Shown here: piece after piece, positions 1 through 12,396 of the stretch
Numbering within the stretch: the first letter of the stretch is position 1
Layout of the letters: each line of letters opens with the position of its first letter
Source: Urophycis tenuis
Taxonomy: Eukaryota; Chordata; Actinopteri; Gadiformes; Phycidae
Assembly: GCA_036785325.1 (NCBI GenBank)
Contig: JAXIVH010000007.1
Location: 6,857,954 to 6,921,953, forward strand
DNA: 64,000 nt
Direction of reading: 5' to 3'
Notes under the pieces: model-generated
Database searches by the model: none
Seen by the model: only the letters and a program-made list of their open reading frames with translations
What the model was told of the DNA's origin: nothing
Translations under genes and position numbers: made by a program

Positions 1-165
1 GCGTTGCACAGCCAAAAAGCGTCTGGGTTTTAATACCCAGTGTCTGCAGTCTGTGCGCACCCTGGAGCAACACTCCTAACCTAACCCCTGACCCTCATCA
101 ATACACATGTGAAGTCTGTATGTTGGTTGGACCCGTCTTAACAGAACCAGCCGTGTGTCCCCCAG

Positions 166-1672
166 CTCCCAGTCTGCGGTCAGACAGCGACAGTGAACTG
201 TCTCCCTCAGACAGCGAGGAGGGGGAGGAGGGGGAAGGGGGGGAGGGGGAGAAGGGGGAAGGGGGGGAGGGGAACGCCAAGCAGACGCTCCGCACGCCCA
301 GCAAGGACAAGCAGTCGGCCGCCCTCTACAAGACCCCCGCCAAGAGGAGCCGGAACCTCCCAGAAGCCACTGCTAACCAGGTGGGCCAAACCGCCACTGT
401 TCACGTCCAAAATCACGGGATCTGAGTGTGTCAGAGTATTAATGCTGTCTGGTTCCTCTCCCAGCCCAGTCTGATAGAGGAGTACTTCGAAGCCCACAGC
501 AGCACCAAGGTGGTCACTTCAGACCGCACCCTCCAGCGCCTCCAGACCCCCAAACTGGACCGGGTCGGTAGAATCCACCTCAACTCTTGCGCTTTTCTCC
601 TCGTCTTTCTAAAACAAACATCTTGCATCCCTCTGGTACATCGGAGTGACTTCTTCTGGTGCCCACAGGAGACGCTGTTTCGTCTGCTGGAGAACACGCC
701 CTCAAGTTACTCCTCAGAGATCCAGCGCATCCATGGCAAGCACCAGAAGTACTTTAGCAAGTGGATGCTGCAGCTACAGTGAGTGGCTGGGAAACCCAAA
801 GAACGAGCCTATCCCCATTAGTTTAGCTAACCTTAGGATGGGGTGCAATGATCCTCATGGTTGTTCTCCCCTAGGTAAGCAGGATATTAGGGGGTGGGGC
901 TTCATGTTGGGTGGAATGTGCACCTGATCCTTTAGGATGTTGATTTTTGACCGCAAGGGGGGTATTGTAAGAACCAATAACGAATTCATGAATAAATATT
1001 ATGAACGAGTCAATATTAATCAACGATATTCAAATGTTCATATGAAATGCCTGTGATGTGTCTCACATCTTGTGTAACGCTGGTGCGCCTCACTGTGTGT
1101 AGGCTGGGCTTCAGTGTGCTGGTCTACGGTCTGGGCAGCAAGAAGGCTCTGCTGGAGGACTTCCGCCTGTCCCAGCTGTCCCAGGAGCTCCACCTGGTGG
1201 TCAACGGGTTCTTCCCCTCAATCACACTCAAATCCGTGAGTGGGAATACTCGGGGGAAAACACAAATTTGACTCTGCATTCATCAGGAAAGCAAAAGTGT
1301 TGAATTGGATGATTGAGTTTAACTAGTGTGCTGACATACAGCAAAATACGAAGCAAAACACTGAAATTATGCAGTGTAGATAAACAATGTTCAGCATTTG
1401 GACAAGACCGGCAGGACAAGACACCTGCCTATCCACTACCAGAGCAATCACATGCATCAGTCCGACTCTAAATATCCTTTCATTTTCCTACTACAAATGC
1501 TTTCATCTCTGCAGATCCTCAACGCTGTGACGTCGGAGGCCCTTGACCACCAGGGGTCGTTCCGGAGTCCATCGGATCAGATCGACTTCATCACCAAGAC
1601 CCTCAGAGACAGTGGGTACCGGCTGTGTGGGGAGGGGCGGTTTTTCATTGTGTGAACATTTCTGTGTGTGTG

Positions 1673-1703
<31 letters not shown>

Positions 1704-3367
1704 CTACTGTTGGGAGACATCAGCTGAGGATTTTGGCCTGATCGGATATTCTCTATCGGAAATCGATTATTTTGTATTCCGATTTCGGGAAGAAAACAAC
1801 CGAACGCCATGCGGGGCCATCTGTTGTAACACTGAATCATTGGTGTTGCGGCTTCTTGCCCGTCCTCAGGCCCTGACCTCCACATATACCTGCTGGTCCA
1901 CAACATCGACGGGCCCATGCTCCGAGGAGAGAAGACCCAGGCTACTTTGGGGCACCTAGCATCCATTCCTAACCTGCACCTAGTGGCGTCCATCGACCAC
2001 ATCAACGCTCCACTGGGTGTGTGCGCGTGTGCATGTGTGTGAATAGAATAGTCATTTTTTAATGTTTTCATAAAACATATATTGTGACTCCCTGTGTGTG
2101 TGGCTTCAGTGTGGGACCAGAGTAAGCACAGTCAGTTCAACTGGCTGTGGTGGGAGTGTGTGACGTACCAGCGCTACGTGGAGGAGACGTCCTACGAGAA
2201 CTCTCTGCTGGTCCAGCAGACGGGCGCCCTGGCTCTGTCCTCGCTCACACACGTCCTGCGCAGCCTGACGTCCAATGCCAGGTGACCCCCCCCAGCACAC
2301 AGCCCTGAACCTCAGGACGCCATGAACATAATATCTGAAGTAGAAAGCTTCTAACGTATACGGCCACAAGTGTAGCTCCAACTCAAGCATCTGGAGGATG
2401 CTAATGGCAGACCTTGGCACAGTGCGGGTCTATAATTCTCAGAGACCCTTAATGGTAGAGGTGTTGCACAGATTGTTGTGAATGTGTTGATGTTCTTTAG
2501 AGTTGATTCCCATCTTTCTTTCTTTACAGGGGGATTTTCAAGATTCTGGTGCAGTTTCAGTTGGAGAACAAAGACAACACTTCATATATTGGTAAACACT
2601 TCACCCTCACCCTTCATGGGTTGTGGGTCTTCAAACTTTTTGAATGCAAAGGTATAAGGTTTTTGAAATACGATTAGCCATTAAGCTTTTGACCTGGGCT
2701 CTACCAGTGAAATGGTAAATATACTAAATGCTCCTCATTTGTTATGTATTATATCTATGCACCTTAGTATGTGATTTAATGTGAAAACACGGTTTCTTTG
2801 TCAAACACTGATACATTATGCTTTTATACATTTTATACATTTGATTTCTTTCAGGCTTATCCTTCCAAGATTTCTACCAGCGTTGTCGCGAGGCCTTCCT
2901 GGTGAACTCTGACCTTACGCTGAGGACCCAGCTGACGGAGTTCAGGGACCACAAGCTGATCCGGACCCGCAAGGTGGGCCTCTCAAACCTGGCTTCTTCG
3001 CTGCACCTTGTTAACCTTTGCTGAGCAATTTCCCTCTGGGATCATTAAAGTATTTCTGTCTGTCTGTCTGCTGTTTTTCTATTGGACCGTTCCTTCTCAT
3101 TGGCTGCAGTAGGCTGTATTCTTGCCCCTCAGTCATTTTGTGTTCACTGACTGCACTATTATTGTTCCTCACTGCAGTATTCTCGTCCTTGACTGCAGTG
3201 TCATTGTCCTTGACTGCAGTATTATTGTCCTTGACTGTGATGTTTTTTTCACTGACTGCACTTGTTTTCTGGTTGTACCCCAGGGTGCTGATGGAGTAGA
3301 ATACCTGATTGTCCCAGTGGATACCAGCACCTTGTTGGACTTCCTGGAGAAAGAGGAGGGTGACTGA
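166..3367 (+). CDS. orc2: Origin recognition complex subunit 2, 3' part (5' exons outside window)
   Basis: Subunit of the ORC complex that marks replication origins in the nucleus and loads MCM helicase. Ten exons follow in phase: about 166-380 (start approximate), 465-563, 669-778, 1103-1235, 1515-1611, 1870-2016, 2110-2281, 2530-2591, 2855-2973 and 3284-3367 (TGA at 3365). The acidic Ser/Glu-rich stretch in the first exon is the disordered N-terminal region. Later exons encode family hallmarks such as LVYGLGSKKALLEDF, VVNGFFPS, HIYLLVHNIDGPMLRGEK, NWLWWE, SSLTHVLRSLT, LSFQDFYQRCREAFLVNS and the C-terminal DFLEKEEGD. Exon order and phase match human ORC2 as I remember it. The start codon and upstream exons lie left of the window. 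The exon at 166 could begin at 173 instead. Confidence 0.95.
1663..1703. repeat. (TG)n/(TGCG)n microsatellite
   Basis: A TG run passing into TGCG tetranucleotide repeats inside an ORC2 intron. Confidence 0.9.
3025..3070 (+). mobile_element. 3' tail of a fish non-LTR retroelement
   Basis: Reads AATTTCCCTCTGGGATCATT then AAAGTATT and (TCTG)n in the last ORC2 intron. Related tails occur reversed at about 41,005-41,060 and 51,346-51,400 in this window, the latter attached to LINE coding sequence. This is probably a 5'-truncated Rex/L2-type insertion; the family name is inference. Confidence 0.5.
3125..3262. repeat. Short tandem repeat, about 24-bp unit
   Basis: Five or so imperfect copies of a unit built around CCTTGACTGCAGTATTATTG in the last ORC2 intron. 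The repeat creates a spurious minus-strand ORF with repeated KDNDTAV. Confidence 0.8.
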
Positions 3368-3908
3368 GGACCATGTAATGTGGGCTTCATAAGTACAGCA
3401 GGTTGCTCTGTGGGTTCTCTTGATATCATACCTCAAATTTACCTCAACTACAATACTATAGTGACAGACCCATCATGAGGGTCCACCCAGATCTGTGATA
3501 GATGGTGAGTAATGGCTTGTAAGGGCTAATCGACATCACTTCATCCTTAAGAACTGAATACTTGAAACGGTGGAAATGTTTGTATTTATTCCAAACTCTT
3601 GTAGCACTGCAATACGATGCAAAAACTAAACATGGTCAGATAAAGCATTTGCATGTAAAAAGCGTTCGCCAAGTCTTTCGTCTTTATTTACACAAATAGA
3701 TACCATTTCTTATTTACACTTAGAAAAAGAAAAAGTCCACTCTCTTGCGTTGAAGGCAGGCATGCTGCGATTAGGAAATGGAAGGTGAACAGCCACTATT
3801 CTGTCACATCTTCAGCGACACTGGACCAGAAAAACACTTGCATCACAGAGAAACATGCAGCCATCGCTAGCCTGTTAGTATCAGCGGATCGGTGGTGGAA
3901 CGGAAACG

Positions 3909-5647
3909 TCAGTGCTGCATGTCTGTAGTTTTCTCGGTCTTCACAGCGTCTTTTAGCGTCTCTGTACCGACCGTGTACATCTGGAGCCGGTTCTGGGCGA
4001 CCGTGTAGACGATCTGAAGTTCCTCTCCATCCAGATCCTTCATCAGCAGAAGCACTGCCTCCAGAGTGTGTGTCTGGACGGGATTTTAATGAGTCAATAA
4101 AGATGTGTTATTCAAAGGGTTTAGAGGTCCTTCTGCTGCAGTACTGAATTTGTATGCCACACCATGGAATTCCAATTGCTGCCGCCTGCAAATCTGATCA
4201 GGGTTAAAGCAGCACTCACCTTTTTAAACGGCAGCTTGACTTCTTTCGTCCCCGGAGAGGAAGGCGACTCAAACTTGTCTCTGGCAAGAGGCTTCATTCC
4301 CAACTGTTCCCTGATTTTACTAAAAGACGAGTGAAAAGGGTTGTTCGTACAACTAGAAAAACAACATGGTCAACAGAGTTTGTTGGCCTTATTCTTTACC
4401 AAGCATGGGTTGTGCTTTCTGAAACTCAATCCAAACAGTGTACTTGCTAAGGCTTACTGACTTTGTTTCCTCCATGTTGTAGTTGAGAGGGTCGTTCTCA
4501 GTGTCCACGTCTGCCATCCCATTGGTGGACAGCTGGTCCTGGACCGTGCTAGGGGGTGTGGTTATGTCGTCCCCATGGGCGAGGGCCAATGAAACTTCCT
4601 CCTCTGTGACCACTGCACCGAGACACGCCCACAAGAACACAGTACGGTGATAGATTTAATCTCACACTAACATACAACCCTTTTGCCCTTGGACGAGAAA
4701 CATCACTTTTCAAAGCTGTTCATTGTTTCTCTACTCAGAGAGAGTAGAGACAGTAGTAGAGATTTAGAGAAAGTAGTGACGGAGTAGTGACAGTACATCA
4801 TTTGGATTCGTCCCCAATCCCCTTACATTTCTATGGCACCTCCTTGTGAATGAAACATTGCCACAGGTGAATGTGGCTTCAAAGGCACATTCAATCTCAC
4901 CCTGGTTGTCAAGCTTCTGTAGGCGGGGCAGGCAGCGAAGCACGGTAAGTCTGTATTTGCTCGCCTCCGGTCCGCAACAAGGATTCTCGGCCAACCACAG
5001 CACTTTGAGGCGGGACAGAGATCGGAGGTGACAGAGTTCGGAGAGGGACTGAATGGAGTTCCTTCTCAGGTAGAGCTCGCACAGAGAGACACAACCCGCC
5101 AGAGGGGAGAGGGACGAGATGCTGTTGACGCTATGCAGGGGAGAGAGACATTAGGGAATCAAGCCCTTGTTATGTATGCATGTGTGTGTGGGGTGGGGCC
5201 CTTGTTATGTATGCATGTGTGTGGGGTGGGTCCACAGAAACAACAGATGGACTGAGGAACTAACCTGAGGGTCAGCACCTCAATATTGGGTATTTGGGAA
5301 AATATTGAAATCTGACAAAAGAGAAACAAAGAGTATTCAGGTATGCATTGCAGAGCACTGTATTGCAATGATAAATCGTGCCTTTTGGATCATACAAATG
5401 CAGAATAATAAGACGAATAAAGCAAAACAAAGTCCTGGCTACTCACATCTGAAAGACTGCATCCCCTGTACAAAAAACGTTCGAGAGTTTATATCAATCT
5501 ATGCAAGCAAAATCAAATAAACATTGTTCAAGAGTAAAAGAGAGGCATACGTCGTAAAATAGTGGTTTACCAGCAATTGAGTTTCTTCACGCTGTCCAAG
5601 TCAGAGGCCTTAGCCTTAGCAAGAACCAGTTTCTTTGTAAGCTTCAT
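3909..5647 (-). CDS. cfap410: Cilia- and flagella-associated protein 410 (C21orf2), leucine-rich repeat protein
   Basis: Small LRR protein of the ciliary base; the human gene (C21orf2) is a ciliopathy and retinal/skeletal dysplasia gene that also interacts with NEK1. Seven minus-strand exons join in phase: 5571-5647 (ATG at 5647), 5447-5465, 5265-5311, 4901-5130, 4462-4612, 4220-4319 and 3909-4073 (TGA). Total 789 nt, 262 residues, close to 256 in human. Visible hallmarks: N-terminal MKLTKKLVLAKAKASDL, LRR segments (VLTLSVNSIS, LCELYLRRNSIQSL), the LRR cap VLWLAENPCC...LPRLQKLDNQ, a low-complexity middle, and a C-terminal helix LEAVLLLMKDLDGEELQ. Exon 2 is only 19 nt. Divergent to rpl37a. A plus-strand TTTATT at 3683-3688 would serve as polyadenylation signal. 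Confidence 0.93.
5167..5236. repeat. Two-copy 37-bp tandem repeat
   Basis: TTGTTATGTATGCATGTGTG followed by a G/T-rich tail occurs twice head to tail in an intron of cfap410. Confidence 0.85.
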
Positions 5648-6137
5648 ATTATCATGTCTCGTAGAGGTGTAGCCTGCAGATGATCTTATCAATATAGCAA
5701 TTTTCTACCTGAGCCTCTTAAAAATAATACTTTACTCTGCATTATGTCAAAATAGAGGTACTTCGTAAACTGCACCACCAAACTGCACTGCTATCGAGTA
5801 GCAAGGATGTTGACGTTCGTATAATATCACTGCGCAGGTGCGTTTCTAGGGGTGAAGCGTCCATGGTTACCCGAGGAGCCCACCAGCCATGATAACTAAT
5901 TGCTTCCTGCTCACGGATTGATAAATTCCAAATCCAAATCAAACATTTACTTTAAAGCCACCCCGCAGTTGTTTGGAGGTTGATGATTGTTAAACGAGAC
6001 CACGGAAAACGTTTATTTATAATCCACCATACGCCTGAAGTGTAACTACATCTCCCATAATGCAGTATTTTCACCGGGGGTAAATTGCGCCTGCGTGGTA
6101 GGCAATCCCTCTTTGGACCTTCGTCTCCACTGATACA
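5648..6137. promoter_or_regulatory. Divergent promoter region between cfap410 and rpl37a
   Basis: A 490-bp gap separates the two divergently read start codons, so both promoters must lie here or overlap. A pyrimidine-rich tract (CCCTCTTTGGACCTTCGTCTCC, about 6107-6128) just upstream of the rpl37a ATG resembles the 5' TOP start of ribosomal-protein mRNAs. No TATA box is evident beside it. The role is inferred from position. Confidence 0.55.
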
Positions 6138-7746
6138 ATGGTGAGCCCTGAATGTCCCTTCACAATCTATGTGAATCTGACAAATTGTGATCTATAAAGG
6201 AAAATCACACACATTCTAAGGCTTCATATAGTAATTGTTAATCAGCCCCGAGTGCAATTTGTGCTGATTATAGGTGTAGCGCTGAGAAAATCAAAGTTAC
6301 TTGGTACTCATAGCTAGCAATGGCTTCCTACAGTGCTGAGCTAGCCAGGCCCAGGCCATTTGAGGCTAATTCTGTTAGCATGTTGCCGGCCAAGTTAAAC
6401 TACTTTCCTAACTATGTAGGGGAATGTGGCCATATGTAGCGGACCTCTCTGGGTTAGTAACTTGTGCCACAAATGTTCATTCGTTAGTTTTGTGACTGGC
6501 CCACGTTGTTTTGGCACTGACGTGCCGGTAGTGCGCCCAAGTATCGCCTGCAATTGACCCAATGAACCCCCGAGTGCGTAGTGGTGTCCTAACGTGTCTT
6601 TCTCCCATGTCGCCTTCAGGCCAAGCGCACCAAGAAGGTGGGGATCGTTGGTAAATACGGCACGCGTTATGGCGCGTCGCTGAGGAAGATGGTGAAGAAG
6701 ATCGAGATCAGTCAGCACGCCAAATATACCTGCTCCTTCTGCGGCAAGGTGTGTTGCGTAAAGGAACTCAAAAATGACGTTTCGCGCTCCTTGGAAGCAT
6801 GCACTGCATTTCATTTAAACGCCAATGTCAAAATAGCATGGTTGTCTGCTGTCTGTTTACAGACCAAGATGAAGAGGAGGGCAGTCGGTATCTGGCACTG
6901 CGGGTCCTGCATGAAGACCGTGGCTGGAGGAGCCTGGACGTACAAGTAGGTCTTGGTTATCATCGCATGCAGTAGCTCTTGCAGCATGTCCATCAAACGA
7001 CGGATTTTTTGTTCTTGTGACCATCTTGTGCCGTTTTAAGTTGGATTTGGTTTAAGCTTGACATTTAACATGGCAGTCGGGTATTTGGATTATATGACTG
7101 AATAATGAGTGAATAATATGTGTTGGGTTTGGGCGTTGTGTATCATGGTTCTGATATAGAGTGGCACTATATATTGCTGTAGTAATTAATGATGCAATTG
7201 TGGTAAAGCTGCAGAAAGTGGCTTCTAGTAGATGGTCAGATGTCCAAAATATACTTTTAAGTTCCTGAAAGACTTGAATAGATGGTGTTAAAAGTTCTGC
7301 AGATGAATGTGCACATGACATGGTTTCTATTTTAACTAATAAGCATGTAATTGATCTATCATTATTTCCTGATCTGGCCTATGGTGGTTGTAGAGCTCTA
7401 GCTCTGGTGGGACAGGATTGGTGGAGATGTTTATATTGTTGCACTCCAGCCATAGTCTTCAGGCAACTCTGTGTTTTAGAGAGCAGGTTGTCCAGAAGCA
7501 TCCATGTTTTGATTGCTGTGTCATGGAGAAAGTGGACCAGAATGAAACTAAATACATTTTTGTAGCTCAAATGAGTAACCTAATGCAGGATTGCCGTCGT
7601 GTCATGAGAGGTGTCTGTAATGTTAAACTGAGATGTCGGTCCCCTTTAATAACTTTTTTTTTTTTTTGCGTTATTCCCTCAGCACGACCTCTGCCGTCAC
7701 GGTCAAGTCTGCGATCAGGAGACTGAAGGAGTTGAAGGACCAGTAA
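6138..7746 (+). CDS. rpl37a: 60S ribosomal protein L37a
   Basis: Structural component of the large cytosolic ribosomal subunit with a C4 zinc finger. Four exons: ATG alone at 6138-6140 immediately before the donor, 6620-6748, 6863-6945 and 7683-7746 (TAA). The 92-residue product matches vertebrate L37a as remembered, including AKRTKKVGIVGKYGTRYGAS, the zinc ligands CSFCGK...WHCGSCMKT, and the C-terminal SAIRRLKELKDQ. A pyrimidine-rich leader sits just upstream. Intron placement directly after the ATG is typical of this gene. AATAAA lies 73 nt past the stop. Confidence 0.98.
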
Positions 7747-7818
7747 ACCAGTGAACATCACTGGTGGAGTGGACTTTTGTATGGTGTGTCCGTCCTGGAT
7801 ATGCAACAACATCCTACT

Positions 7819-7824
7819 AATAAA
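7819..7824 (+). terminator. Polyadenylation signal of rpl37a
   Basis: Canonical AATAAA 73 nt downstream of the rpl37a stop codon. Confidence 0.8.
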
Positions 7825-8711
7825 GCAATCTGGAGCGGAGTCTTGTGTTTCTGTGATTATTGATCGTCTATCGGTCCGCAAAGGAGTGTGGGATCAATGT
7901 CTCCACACTGTTCCTGGTTTAAAGGTAAATGTTCCAATTGGGGTCCAAATAATACGTGTTGATGCTTAATATTGATGAGAAAATCATTCAGGGACGGGAA
8001 GTCGTGTAATTGTTTGTTTGCCAGTTCACTGGTTCTTGTGAGTTCAGACCAATCCACCCCTTCATGGACTTGTGGACCAGCACCATGACTGACAGGCCTT
8101 ACTTTAAAGGGGAACTCGGACCACACCACTTTATAGGGATTTGCATTAAATGACTTTCGATGTTTGATGCAAACACTGATGAGCAGCACACCTTGACTGC
8201 TCCTTGTAATTTTATCGAAGGCACTGGTAGTCTGCTCAAACATCTTTTGAAGGTTGGATCAGGTTGCTTTGTGAGACCACCGGAGAAACTGAATTTGAAC
8301 TCTAAATGCTCTCATGCCATTCACTGTATACTCTGATAAGCTGACTAGTTGGTTGGTAGTTTTAACACTTTTAAATGGCTGAGAATGAATGGGAGTGGGG
8401 CTTTTTTGGGGTTGCTTTCAAAATACTTTGACTTTTTTAGTTTTCCTTACATTTCAGAGTGCTAGGCATTTGGGCCATTGCTAGACTGTCATATTCCTTG
8501 GGACATAACGGTGACCAAGGGCTCCAAAAATGTAAGTGACTCGACGCAACGGAGGGTCACTAAATATATTTGTACACTGGTAAATTTCAGAACCAGATAT
8601 TTGGAGGGGATTCTTTATATTGACCTTTTTCAGCCTCTGTCCACTAGAGGGCGTGCCCAGCCATGTTTCAACCTTGAACCCACACTGCTCTACTTCAGCA
8701 GTACCACAAAC
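7825..8711. other. Intergenic region between rpl37a and pecr
   Basis: No coding exon, RNA gene or repeat array is supported. The right end, just before the pecr ATG, should contain the pecr promoter, but I see no diagnostic element beyond GC-moderate sequence. Confidence 0.5.
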
Positions 8712-11697
8712 ATGGCGGCGAGCAGTGTTTTCAGGACCGGGCTCTTTAACCACAAAGTTGCGATCGTTACAGGCGGAGGGACAGGCATCGGTAAAGCAAT
8801 CTCAGCTGAACTTCTCCAGCTTGGTAAGCAATGCAGGGACGCGAAGCATTGCAACTTTAACTTACATACAACAGCTGGAATTAAAGATGAACTGAACTGC
8901 ATGTAGATTCCAGTGAACCTTGCCCCAGAAAGTTTGCAATTGGCTTCAAGCCTTGGATGTCAGTTTAGCCGCGTGCTTGAACAAAAACATTCAGTTACGT
9001 TGTGCAAAATCCCATGCAATTTACCAAGAATGTGCATGTGGTTCAGTCACTACATTAACTCGTTTGACTGTGTAGGCTGCAATGTGGTGATCTCCAGCAG
9101 AAAAGTGGAGCGGTTGGCGGCAGCAGCCGAGGAGCTGAAGAAGAACATTCCGAATCAGAGCCCTGCTTCGGTCACCGCCGTACCGTGCAACATCCGCAAC
9201 GAAGAAGAGGTAAAGAGATCGCTGCACTACCGAAACATACGGTGAAATATACAGACGATCGAGGGTTGTGTGTACATGTCTAGCAGTGTGTTGTCAAGTA
9301 AACTTTATTGTCAGTTTTTATGAATGTACAGGACATACACAAAACCCGAAATGCCGTTTCCCTCGATCCCCGGTGCTAGACACGCATGCAAAATATAAAT
9401 ATAGATATATAAAAATATGAATACAAAAAATCTAAATAAAAAGGGGTCGCGAATATATACATTGTGTCTGGTAGGTCAAGTCACTGGTGCAGGTGGTACT
9501 GAAACAGCATGGCAGGGTCGACTTTCTTGTGAACAACGGAGGAGGGCAGTTCACCAGCCCAGTAGAGGCCATGTCCTACAAGGGATGGAAGGCCGTTATA
9601 GACACCAACCTGACCGGGACCTTCCACTGCTGTAAAGAAGGTGATAGAGAGATGGACAGAACAGTGATGGTATAGTATAGCTCAGGGTGACTTCCAACTT
9701 AATGCGTACATCTGCTCCCTGTGTTTGGTGCATTGATGCCATCCTCTTGTCTCTGCAGTGTACATGGCCTGGATGAAGGACAACGGAGGAGTCATTGTCA
9801 ACATCATCGCTGACATGTGGAGGGGCTTTCCCGGAATGGCGTAAGCAATGCACACACTCGGTTACTCCATTCGCAGCAACAACCTGCAACACAGGGCTAC
9901 CCCTCTCAGGTCCTCATTCTGTGTCCTGCTCTCGGTTGGCCAGTCACACAGGGGCCGCGCGGGCGGCCGTTGACAACCTCACCAAGACCCTTGCCATCGA
10001 GTGGGCGCACTCCGGGGTCCGGGTCAACGCCGTGGCACCTGTACGTATTGTGGACATGCATGCTAGAGTTCAGTCATGCTATGCTAATTTAGTATTGTGT
10101 GCACGTAGGCTAGTTCAGTCATGCTATGCTAGTTTAGTATTGTGGGCATGTATGCTACTTTCGTCATTGAGCAGACGCTCTGGATATGAGTGTCTCATAA
10201 ATGGCTATAAAACCACTGTACTGTAGGTAAGATTTAATAACTATTATTTGTATGTGATGTAATAGAAATGGCCATGTCTGCTATAACCAAATAAAATGTG
10301 CAGGGAAAATGTTTGTTTCGAGTTGACTGTGCCTGCAGCTCCCAAGGACATTTCTGACCAATCAGGGCCTCTCCTTGATCAATGGCTGGGGGTGGAATCC
10401 CCTGTGTGGTTGTGACACTTTGGTGTGTGATGTGGGGATGGATCACACCTCAGCAGCTTAGTTACAAAGTACTCGTTCATAGCGTTTCACGACTGGACCT
10501 TCATCGGACTGATCTGTCTGTCTTGTCATTTCACTGTTGGGATGTAGGGGACCATTTTTTCCAAGACGGCGATGGAGAACTACAAGGACTATGGGCCAAG
10601 TCTTTTTAAGATGTCTGTCCCATACATCCCTGCAAAGCGGCTCGGCGTGCCGGAAGAAGTGTGTACCTTTTTTCTTTATTACACATTCACATTTACATTT
10701 AGGGCATTTAGCAGACTTACAATAAGTACATTTGTCAGAAGAAGGTCAAAAATTTCCTTGCTGTTAATACAGTAAGCAAGTCACCAGAACAAGTTTCAAG
10801 CACAGGACTCCGCAGTCCTGACATTGGCAGGGAGCTCGTTCCAGTGATGAGAGAACAGCAGAGGAGAGCGTAGAGGGTTTTCAGGTTACAGCGGGTGGTG
10901 ACAGTGTGGGGAGGTAGGAGGAAGAGAGGAGGGGAACTTCAAGGGGAGAGAGAAAGCAACAAAGTGATTGCCAGACACAGGGAGCGGGGTAAGGAGAAGG
11001 AGAGAGTGTTAGGTCGAATGAGGTGAAAAGAGTTGTAAAGTCAGATGATTGCAACTTCTCTGGCTGGATGTTGAAGTCGCTCACACACAAACACACGTTG
11101 TATTTGATGTTGTATATATTTATCTAATGTCCTGTACAATTGTATTCTGTATCCATTGCATTGTATTTTTCTTTTATTGTACCAACATCCCATAACAATT
11201 TCCTAGTATAAACAAACTCTCCGGGATGCAAAACACATGATTCTGCTGGACATACAGTCGGTAGCTGAAGTAACACAAAGTGTTTGGTGGAGAAGGTGTA
11301 GTCAGATGGATGATGGCTGTGTTCATTCACCACCAGATCTCCCCGGCCGTGTGCTTCTTGCTCTCCCCTGCTGCCTCCTTCATCTCTGGGGACACTCTGA
11401 GAGTGGACGCGGGCCAAAGCCTCTACCGCTCCATGTGGGAGATACCTGGTCTGTACACACCTGTCTCCCTGTGTATCTGTTCAGCATCGGCACATATCCC
11501 CCCAGCTGACAAATTACGCAGTGTTTGTGTCTCTTTCCATCTATCTCCCTCACTGTCATCTCACTTGCTTACTTCTCTCGCTATGTCTCTCTCTTGCCTT
11601 CCTCCCTCCAGAACACAGTGCATGGCCAGATGCTCCAGAGGGGGAGAACTGGGAGGCTCTCTGCAACCTCCTAAAGCCGTCCAAAAGCAAACTTTAA
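8712..11697 (+). CDS. pecr: Peroxisomal trans-2-enoyl-CoA reductase
   Basis: SDR-family NADPH enzyme that reduces trans-2-enoyl-CoAs in peroxisomes for fatty-acid chain elongation. Eight exons in phase: 8712-8823, 9076-9209, 9475-9640, 9759-9840, 9944-10040, 10548-10658, 11337-11448 and 11612-11697; 900 nt, 299 residues (human 303). Visible: VAIVTGGGTGIGKAI cofactor fold, FLVNNGGGQF, DTNLTGTFHCCK, GAARAAVDNLTKTLAIEWA, NAVAPGTIFS, and a C-terminal SKL peroxisomal targeting signal just before TAA. The position aligned with the catalytic tyrosine of the human YxxxK motif holds Asp (VDNLTK). AATAAA follows at 11971. Confidence 0.96.
10680..11060 (+). repeat. Dispersed teleost repeat in pecr intron 6
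   Basis: Contains ACATTTAGGGCATTTAGCAG followed by ACTTACAATAAGTACATTTG, a consensus I recall as very common across teleost genomes. The right limit is approximate. Its class is not clear to me. Confidence 0.6.
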
Positions 11698-11970
11698 CTC
11701 ACTGACACCCCATTCCACATTAAAAGTGCCCTTATTGTGGTGGCTAATGGCCCTGGGTGGACACTTCCATTTGTGATGCCACCAGTGGGTACTCATCAAC
11801 ATTGTACCTGGTTGTAAAACATTCGGTAATAGTACTATAGTGCTTGAAATCAGTACTGTGGTCAGCCATGGTTACTCTGAAGGGAGAGATGGCGGCTCAC
11901 ATGCACAATTGTAATATATGTAATAATTTATATGGTATGTTATATAGGCTGTGATCAATGAGTGAAATTC

Positions 11971-11976
11971 AATAAA
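11971..11976 (+). terminator. Polyadenylation signal of pecr
   Basis: AATAAA 274 nt past the pecr stop, followed by a second AATAAA-like hexamer a few bases on. Confidence 0.7.
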
Positions 11977-11997
11977 CATAATAAAATATGCTTGAAA

Positions 11998-12365
11998 TTT
12001 GACATGTTATATTTCATATTTGTAATTCAAAGTTAAAGTCAAAGACATACAAAGGAATCGAGAGGACAATTCTCACTCCCACGGTGAAACGGATAAAGTG
12101 CACAGGCACAACAGACAAGACATTCCTAATACTAAAAGTAAACACACAATTTCACAACAAATAAGGTAAAAAGAGACAAAAGAAAGGAGGACTCTATTAT
12201 CGTGTGAAGTAGGAGTAGCAGCATAAGTTTCTCTATAAGTTAGTACAAATAGGTAATTGTAATGGCAGCAAAATATTCTGTAAGATATATTTCTAATATT
12301 GACAGTGCAAAAAGAACAGTCAGTGCAATAGTGCAAGAGACAGTTTGTCCAGAGTCTGGAGTGTT

Positions 12366-12396
<31 letters not shown>

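Noticed and set aside
1..165. An upstream ORC2 exon in the first 165 bases
   Set aside because: No splice-bounded segment with ORC2-like translation could be identified.
6141..7682. Possible snoRNA in rpl37a introns
   Set aside because: ATGATG- and CTGA-like words occur, but no correctly spaced C/D box pair or H/ACA structure could be supported by eye.
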